In this document: positions 58,848 to 64,000 of the stretch, piece after piece | Numbering within the stretch: the stretch's first letter is position 1 | Layout of the letters: each line of letters opens with the position of its first letter | DNA from: Hymenobacter taeanensis | GTDB taxonomy: Bacteria > Bacteroidota > Bacteroidia > Cytophagales > Hymenobacteraceae | Length of the DNA stretch: 64,000 nucleotides | Direction: 5' to 3' | NCBI RefSeq assembly: GCF_013137895.1 | Contig: NZ_CP053538.1 | Span: forward strand, 3,441,001-3,505,000 | The notes under the pieces: generated by a model | Database searches by the model: none | What the model saw: only the letters and a program-made list of their open reading frames with translations | What the model was told of the DNA's origin: nothing | Program-made: the position numbers and the translations under genes

Positions 58848-59849
58848 ATGAGTTTCCGCGACGAGTATTTGTCTGCCCTACCCCACCTGACTGCGGCCGA
58901 TGCACCCGCGGCGGCGCTAGGCCTGTTCCGTTATCAGGCCCGGCAGTGCGCACCCTACCGCGAGTACTTACGGACTCTGGGCCGCGACCCGCAGGCCGTG
59001 ACTCGTCTGGAGGACATACCCTTTCTGCCCATTGAGTTCTTCAAGACCCACAACGTGCGTACCGATGCCTCGGAGTGGGCGCCGGCTGAAACCTTTCTGA
59101 GCAGCGGCACTACGCAACAGCAGCGCAGCCACCACTACGTGCGCGACCCGTTGCTGTACCGCCAGCACGCGGCGCGCATCTTTGAGCACTACTACGGCCC
59201 CCTCACCCACTGGACTGTTCTGGCGCTGCTGCCCTCGTACCTGGAGCAGGGGCAGTCGTCATTGGTGGCCATGGTAGATTATTTCGCCCAGCAATCGGGG
59301 CAATACCAGGGAGCTTTTTTCCTGCACAACCACAAGGCTTTGCTGGCGGCTCTGCGTGAAGCTCAGCAGGATACCTCGCGTCAGGTGCTATTGATTGGGG
59401 TAAGCTACGCCCTGCTGGATCTGGTAGAGGCCTACGCCGGCGACCCGGCGCTGCATGGCCTCACAGTATTGGAAACCGGCGGTATGAAGGGTCGGCGCCG
59501 CGAGATGATTCGGGAGGAATTGCATGAGGAACTGCGGAAAGGTTTTGGGCCCGTAGGTATCCATTCAGAGTATGGCATGACGGAATTGCTAGGCCAGGCT
59601 TACAGCTTCGGCGACGGCCGCTTCTACGCCCCGCCGCAACTGCGCATCCTCCTGCGCGACCCTTCCGACCCATTTTCGGTATCAACATCACTAGAGGCTG
59701 GTGCTATCAATATTATTGACCTGGCCAATGTGGATAGCTGCGCCTTTATTGAAACCAAAGACTTAGCCCGCATGCACCCCGATGGTTCCTTTGAGGTACT
59801 GGGCCGGCTCGATAACTCCGATATCAGGGGATGTAATCAGATGGTATAG
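58848..59849 (+). CDS. LuxE/PaaK-like acyl-protein synthetase
   Basis: 333 residues. 'EDIPFLPIEFFKTHNV', 'ETFLSSGTTQQQRSHHYVRD' (ANL-type phosphate-binding loop) and 'LTVLETGGMKGRRREMIREELH...GIHSEYGMTELLGQAY' are LuxE family signatures. LuxE activates fatty acids with ATP for the luciferase pathway, but there is no luxCDAB here. In non-luminous Bacteroidota single luxE-like genes are common and may activate an acyl group for another pathway. A terminator follows. Confidence 0.85.
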   Translation: MSFRDEYLSALPHLTAADAPAAALGLFRYQARQCAPYREYLRTLGRDPQAVTRLEDIPFLPIEFFKTHNVRTDASEWAPAETFLSSGTTQQQRSHHYVRDPLLYRQHAARIFEHYYGPLTHWTVLALLPSYLEQGQSSLVAMVDYFAQQSGQYQGAFFLHNHKALLAALREAQQDTSRQVLLIGVSYALLDLVEAYAGDPALHGLTVLETGGMKGRRREMIREELHEELRKGFGPVGIHSEYGMTELLGQAYSFGDGRFYAPPQLRILLRDPSDPFSVSTSLEAGAINIIDLANVDSCAFIETKDLARMHPDGSFEVLGRLDNSDIRGCNQMV

Positions 59850-59913
59850 CCTCAACTATTTTAAACTGATAGGATAGTCCGTTACAGCAAGCTGAGCGTC
59901 ATTATCCTAAGCA

Positions 59914-59948
59914 AAAGCCCTTACTTCCACACGGGAGGTAAGGGCTTT
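59914..59948 (+). terminator. Intrinsic terminator after the LuxE-like gene
   Basis: 15-bp stem AAAGCCCTTACTTCC / GGAGGTAAGGGCTTT (one G-T wobble), followed by CGTTT. Confidence 0.85.
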
Positions 59949-60062
59949 CGTTTAGGCTACGTGGACAGTACACGCAGCTCAGGTCAACGGTTTTACTCAT
60001 GGAGCAAGAGAGGGTAGCTAGGCTGCACCTCGCGCACCTCATCTGCTCGCCATAATGCCAAG

Positions 60063-61220
60063 TTATTTGCCGGCAAATGCGCGGGCGTCTTCTTCCGAGA
60101 TGGTAGCGTCGCTCATAATCACGAGGCGCTCTACCACGTTGCGCAATTCCCTGATGTTGCCGCGCCAGTCGAGGCCCTGCAGGTACTTAAGGGCAGCGGC
60201 ATCTATCTTCTTGGGCTTATTGCCATAATCATTGGCAATGTCCTGCAGGAACTTCTCAATAAGCGCCGGAATATCCTCGCGCCGGTCGTTGAGGGCCGGA
60301 ACCTGAATCAGGATAACGGAGAGGCGGTGGTAGAGGTCTTCGCGAAAGTTTTTGTCGGCAATTTCCTGGAGCAGGTCTTTGTTGGTTGCGGCCAGAACGC
60401 GCACGTTCACCGAAATCTCTTTCTCGCCGCCTACACGGGTAATCTTGCTTTCCTGCAAGGCGCGGAGCACTTTGGCCTGGGCCGAAAGGCTCATGTCGCC
60501 GATTTCATCCAGAAACAGGGTGCCCCCGTCAGCCTGCTCAAATTTACCAATGCGCTGCTTTACGGCAGAGGTGAAGGAGCCCTTCTCATGGCCAAACAGC
60601 TCCGACTCAATGAGCTCAGAAGGAATAGCGGCGCAGTTTACCTCAATCATGGGGCCACCGGCGCGGTTGCTTTGCTCGTGCAGCTGCCGGGCTACCATCT
60701 CCTTACCAGCGCCGTTGGGGCCGGTTATCAGCACGCGGGCATCGGTGGGGGCTACCTTCTCAATGGCCTTGCGCACCGCCCCAAGGGCTGCCGAGTCGCC
60801 AACCATTTCGGAGCTTTTGGCAATCTTCTTTTTGAGCGTCTTGGTTTCCGTCACCAGCTTGGTACGGTCGAGGGCGTTGCGCACCGTTACCAGCAGGCGG
60901 TTCAGGTCTGGTGGTTTCTGCAGGAAGTCGTAGGCCCCTTTTTTGGTGGCGTCCACCGCCATTTCTACGTTGCCGTGGGCTGACACCATAATAAAGGCGG
61001 CATCGGGGGCCACAATGCGAGCCCGCTCCAGCACTTCAATGCCATCCATCTTGGGCATTTTGATGTCGCAGAGTACCACATCGTATTTATCCCGGATGAG
61101 CATGTCCAGGCCAGTAGGGCCATCCTCGGCCTGATCTACCTGGTAGCTTTCGTATTCGAGAATCTCCTTCAGCGTGTGCCGAATGGCTTTTTCGTCGTCA
61201 ATAATTAAGATGCGAGGCAT
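60063..61220 (-). CDS. NtrC-type sigma-54 response regulator without DNA-binding domain
   Basis: 385 residues. The receiver domain (1-120) has the phospho-acceptor D52 in LCDIKMPKMDG. The AAA+ domain (~140-370) has Walker A GPNGAGKE (167-174), Walker B LFLDEIGD (235-242) and an arginine-finger region. The sigma-54-contacting loop, GAFTGA in the family, reads GSFTSA (214-219). The protein stops right after the AAA+ lid ('ISEEDARAFAGK'), lacking the Fis-type HTH that normally adds ~70 residues. It may activate RpoN from solution. No histidine kinase is adjacent. Confidence 0.9.
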   Translation of the reverse strand: MPRILIIDDEKAIRHTLKEILEYESYQVDQAEDGPTGLDMLIRDKYDVVLCDIKMPKMDGIEVLERARIVAPDAAFIMVSAHGNVEMAVDATKKGAYDFLQKPPDLNRLLVTVRNALDRTKLVTETKTLKKKIAKSSEMVGDSAALGAVRKAIEKVAPTDARVLITGPNGAGKEMVARQLHEQSNRAGGPMIEVNCAAIPSELIESELFGHEKGSFTSAVKQRIGKFEQADGGTLFLDEIGDMSLSAQAKVLRALQESKITRVGGEKEISVNVRVLAATNKDLLQEIADKNFREDLYHRLSVILIQVPALNDRREDIPALIEKFLQDIANDYGNKPKKIDAAALKYLQGLDWRGNIRELRNVVERLVIMSDATISEEDARAFAGK

Positions 61221-61243
61221 AAGTAGGAAAGGGAGTTGGGCAG

Positions 61244-61251
61244 CGAAAGTA
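61244..61251 (-). promoter_or_regulatory. Possible -7 box for the response regulator
   Basis: The minus strand reads TACTTTCG, one mismatch from TAnnTTTG, ending 23 bp upstream of the ATG at 61220. Confidence 0.3.
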
Positions 61252-61359
61252 ACGAAAAGGCACGTCCGATACGTGTAGTACGGGTTAGCGTACGGAAGGT
61301 GCCAGAGTTGCTATACCAGCCATCCGGAACGATAGAGGCCAGCCAGTGCGCCGAGATCT

Positions 61360-63993
61360 TTATTGCAGAGAAATAGACTCAATGTCGAGGTAGGGCCGCT
61401 CCTGGCCACTTTGCACCGGGCCAGGTAAAAGGAGCACCTGTAGCGCTTCTGCCTGGGTTATGGGCAATGCAGCCGGGCCCGGAGCCCGGAACGTGAGGGG
61501 CAGAAAACCCGGGTAAGCACGAGGAAGCAGTACCTGCGCCCCCAGCCTGAAAGTCGCGAGTGGTACTCTGACTTCCTGTATTTCAGGGCCTAACTCTACT
61601 GACGCTACGTACGCGGCGGCATCCTGAGTGGTCAGCACCAGCTGCACCGCGCCCGCGCCCACGCTGCGCCGGGCCCGCAGTACTACTTCCTTGAAGTTAC
61701 CGGCCTCATTGGCTCGGGCTGCCAGCCGGTCGCCGAAGTAGGCTCGCAGGAAAGCCACGGGTGCTTCTGGGGTAGTGGGGGCTGCTGTAGCAGCGGGTGG
61801 TGCCTGCAACAAGCGCAACGCCAGCTGGCCGGAGGCGGTGGTTATATAATCGGCCCACCCGCCGCCACTAATGCCACCAGCCTCCACGCGCTGCTGGTCT
61901 TGGCTCGCTCGGAATAGCGGCAGCGGTGTGCTTGCCGCTACAATTGGGGCTTCCCAGTGCTCTTTAGGGGCGTAGTCCCAGTCGCGGGGGCTACCGGCAA
62001 AGCTACCCGGGAAGGTGGTGTTGCGGCCGTTGTGCCGGAGCACAATCCAGTACCGGAGCAGGCCGGGGTAGAGCAGTTCAGCGGGCACCGTGGCCTCAGC
62101 CGTAGTCTGCGTAAGGCGGCGCATGGGTAGCTGGCGGGTCTGGCCATAAAAGTGCTGCGCAATAAGCAGTACCGAGTCGGTGGGGCTGGCTCCTGCAATA
62201 GTAGCTTGGATGGTGGCCGGGCGGCCGGCGGCCACCTGCACCTGCGGCGTATGCACTACCTGAGCAGGCTGACCCGAGGAGGCAGGGGCAACGAACTCAC
62301 CCAGCTTAATGGCGCCCAAGGGAGTTTGCGCGGTATAGGCACTGGTAGCTTTGCCCTTGGCCGCTACCAGATACACGCCCGGCGCTAAGCCAATGGTGGC
62401 GTTACTGGCCACACCCTGGAAGCTGTTGCCTGAGTTTATTGCTCGCACAGAGTAGTTGGTGCCTAGGCCAGGTAAGGTGAGGCGCATGGGCTGGGTATTC
62501 CAATCAATGCGGGTAACGGGCTGGCGGAGAGAAGTAGTGGCAAACGGGTCGCGCACGGCGGTGGCGTCCGGCATCACCTCCAGCCGCCAGATACCCGTAG
62601 CTACTCGGTCAAGAAAGTAAGCGCCAGTGCCCTCATAGCTAGCTACCGGCGAGGAGCCAGTACCTGCTACGTGGCGCAATGCTGCGGGCTTGGTGGGCCT
62701 GGTAGCGGTGGTTCCGGTGTAATAGAACTCAGTAGGCGAGTTCAATTCGCTCAGGCCATTGCGGTAGCTCACCCTAAACCCATTGAAGGCAGTATCGGCG
62801 GGGTAAGCGGGAAACTGCTGCCCCCGCTTCACCTGGCGGAACACCTTGCCGGCAATCAGGAGGCTCAGGGCCTTAGCGGGCGTGTAGGCCAGGTTGAGGT
62901 AGTGGGTCTGGTACTCGGTGTTGGCGTAGGCCAGGGCCAGCGGATCGTAGGCAAACTGAGTGGCCCACTGGAAACCCGCCGCCCTAAAACTGCGGGCCAT
63001 CGTAAGGTACATCACCGGATTGAGGATGTCGCCCGATTCAAACTCATACACCAGGCGAGGCTTACCACTAAAGCGCGGGTCCTGCTGGTACGGAATCGGG
63101 TACTGATCTACAAACGGCAGCGGATTACCGCGCAGCGTGTGCCCATTCACTAGGCCCGAGGGATACCATTGAAACGTAAACCCATCAACGGGGCTGTTAA
63201 GGATGGCATTCGATACGGCCGGGCTTTCGGCTATGTTATAGAAGATGGGCTTGCGGTATCCTGTAGCTCGCATGGCTTTCACCATACGCTCTATAAATAA
63301 GCTTACCTCTGCCTCTGGCTGGCGGTAGTGGGGCTCATTGCAGACTTCATAGGCAATGATGTCTGGGTCCTCACGGTTAAGCTGCCCCGTATAGGTGTTG
63401 CGGTGGTTCAGGAACTGCGCCAGATAGTTCTCCTGGGCTTTAATAGCGCGGGGAGTATTGTAAGCTTTGCCTTTCGGGTAAATAGAGGAGAAGCCCGTCA
63501 TGGCAGTATCAGCCTCCGGGTAGCCATTGCCCCAATAGGCAATAGGCGTAAGCACAATTTTAATGTGGCGCTGCTTCAGCCGCTGAATCAAGTAATCGAG
63601 CAGGCGTAAGTGCTCATTCTCCAGCAGGTTGCCTAGCGTATCGGTAATTTCCACATCCCAGACGTGTACCCGAAACGCATTCACACCCAGGCGCGACAGA
63701 TGGTATACATCCTGGTCAATGGCCTGCTCTAGCTTAACGCCCAGCTTCCGGTGAGCCCGATATGAGTAAGCGAAAGGTGCGGTGTAGTTTACGCCAAACA
63801 ACGCTACTTCCTGGCGGCTGCCTTCCCACCGGAGTACCCCGGCGGGGTCAACGTATACATTGGCCGTGGCGGGCAGTACCTCCTGCGCCTGTACCTGGCC
63901 TACCGTAAAAAGCAACAGGCCTAGCACCAGCGGTAGCAACGCTTTCAGTAAGCCCCGCGAGATGGCAATAGAAGAAAGGAAAGTCTGAAACAT
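61360..63993 (-). CDS. Large secreted GH5-like glycoside hydrolase
   Basis: 877 residues with a long signal peptide (hydrophobic core ~15-32, cleavage near Ala36). The GH5/clan-A TIM barrel (~45-400) shows 'RVHVWDVE', acid/base N219-E220 in YEVCNEPHY and a likely nucleophile E317 in RLVYEFESGD. Residues ~400-877 form several beta-sandwich domains, including a late carbohydrate-binding-like region ('QLVLTTQDAAAYVASVELG', ~790-877). There is no T9SS tail. The substrate is probably a beta-linked polysaccharide or oligosaccharide. Only 7 bp of upstream DNA are in the window. Confidence 0.85.
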   Translation of the reverse strand: MFQTFLSSIAISRGLLKALLPLVLGLLLFTVGQVQAQEVLPATANVYVDPAGVLRWEGSRQEVALFGVNYTAPFAYSYRAHRKLGVKLEQAIDQDVYHLSRLGVNAFRVHVWDVEITDTLGNLLENEHLRLLDYLIQRLKQRHIKIVLTPIAYWGNGYPEADTAMTGFSSIYPKGKAYNTPRAIKAQENYLAQFLNHRNTYTGQLNREDPDIIAYEVCNEPHYRQPEAEVSLFIERMVKAMRATGYRKPIFYNIAESPAVSNAILNSPVDGFTFQWYPSGLVNGHTLRGNPLPFVDQYPIPYQQDPRFSGKPRLVYEFESGDILNPVMYLTMARSFRAAGFQWATQFAYDPLALAYANTEYQTHYLNLAYTPAKALSLLIAGKVFRQVKRGQQFPAYPADTAFNGFRVSYRNGLSELNSPTEFYYTGTTATRPTKPAALRHVAGTGSSPVASYEGTGAYFLDRVATGIWRLEVMPDATAVRDPFATTSLRQPVTRIDWNTQPMRLTLPGLGTNYSVRAINSGNSFQGVASNATIGLAPGVYLVAAKGKATSAYTAQTPLGAIKLGEFVAPASSGQPAQVVHTPQVQVAAGRPATIQATIAGASPTDSVLLIAQHFYGQTRQLPMRRLTQTTAEATVPAELLYPGLLRYWIVLRHNGRNTTFPGSFAGSPRDWDYAPKEHWEAPIVAASTPLPLFRASQDQQRVEAGGISGGGWADYITTASGQLALRLLQAPPAATAAPTTPEAPVAFLRAYFGDRLAARANEAGNFKEVVLRARRSVGAGAVQLVLTTQDAAAYVASVELGPEIQEVRVPLATFRLGAQVLLPRAYPGFLPLTFRAPGPAALPITQAEALQVLLLPGPVQSGQERPYLDIESISLQ

Positions 63994-64000
63994 ATACGAG

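Overview
The window looks like chromosomal DNA of a Hymenobacter-like member of the Bacteroidota (Cytophagales). The evidence is a type IX secretion sorting domain, Bacteroidota-type -7 promoter boxes (TAnnTTTG) in front of several genes, few Shine-Dalgarno sequences, many SusC/D-free secreted and lipid-anchored enzymes, and a moderately GC-rich coding background. The genus is an inference from protein style, not from a marker gene. No rRNA, tRNA, CRISPR array, transposase or phage gene was found.

Layout. 1-2.9 kb: start of nhaA (cut by the window edge) and a secreted beta-helix protein with a T9SS tail, then a gene-free AT-rich gap to 3.7 kb. 3.7-6.4 kb: gluconokinase, gluconate permease and a Nudix-like transcription regulator. 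6.8-10.9 kb: secreted carboxylesterase and GH3 beta-glucosidase. 11.0-20.3 kb: a nine-gene minus-strand cluster. It holds a GMC dehydrogenase with a C-x5-C-x3-C iron-sulfur motif, its Tat-type small subunit, a c-type cytochrome lipoprotein, a Gfo/Idh/MocA oxidoreductase, three TIM-barrel isomerases/epimerases, an MFS permease and a DUF1080 (3-keto-glycoside hydrolase-type) protein. Together these fit oxidation of glycosides at C3 outside the cytoplasm, cleavage of the 3-keto sugar, uptake and re-reduction. 20.9-22.7 kb: SGNH hydrolase and small or unusual proteins.

22.7-36.6 kb: a complete phenylacetate (paa) catabolic cluster, all on the minus strand: paaK, paaR (TetR), paaE, paaABCD, paaG, paaH, paaI, paaJ, paaY, paaZ and a second crotonase-family gene. 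A palindrome in front of paaA and a diverged copy in front of paaK are candidate PaaR operators. Five copies of a ~100-bp inverted-repeat element sit in the gaps between paa genes.

36.8-37.9 kb: a gene-free stretch of hairpin-forming imperfect repeats followed by a second TetR gene. 38.2-44.4 kb: a PaoABC-type periplasmic molybdenum aldehyde oxidoreductase with its XdhC-family chaperone and a MocA-like cytidylyltransferase. 44.5-61.2 kb: mostly housekeeping and general genes (MFS, DinB, amidohydrolase, AMP nucleosidase, HsdR-N-like nuclease domain, LTA-synthase-like sulfatase, SUKH-like protein, alanine dehydrogenase, DUF1573 protein, fused 2-oxoacid dehydrogenase E1, lipoprotein, LuxE-like protein, an NtrC-type regulator lacking its DNA-binding domain). 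61.4-64.0 kb: a large secreted GH5-like glycosidase.

Two whole-window signals stand out. The word TAGGCCA/TGGCCTA is strongly over-represented and often sits inside terminator hairpins. Several families of short inverted-repeat elements occupy operon gaps.
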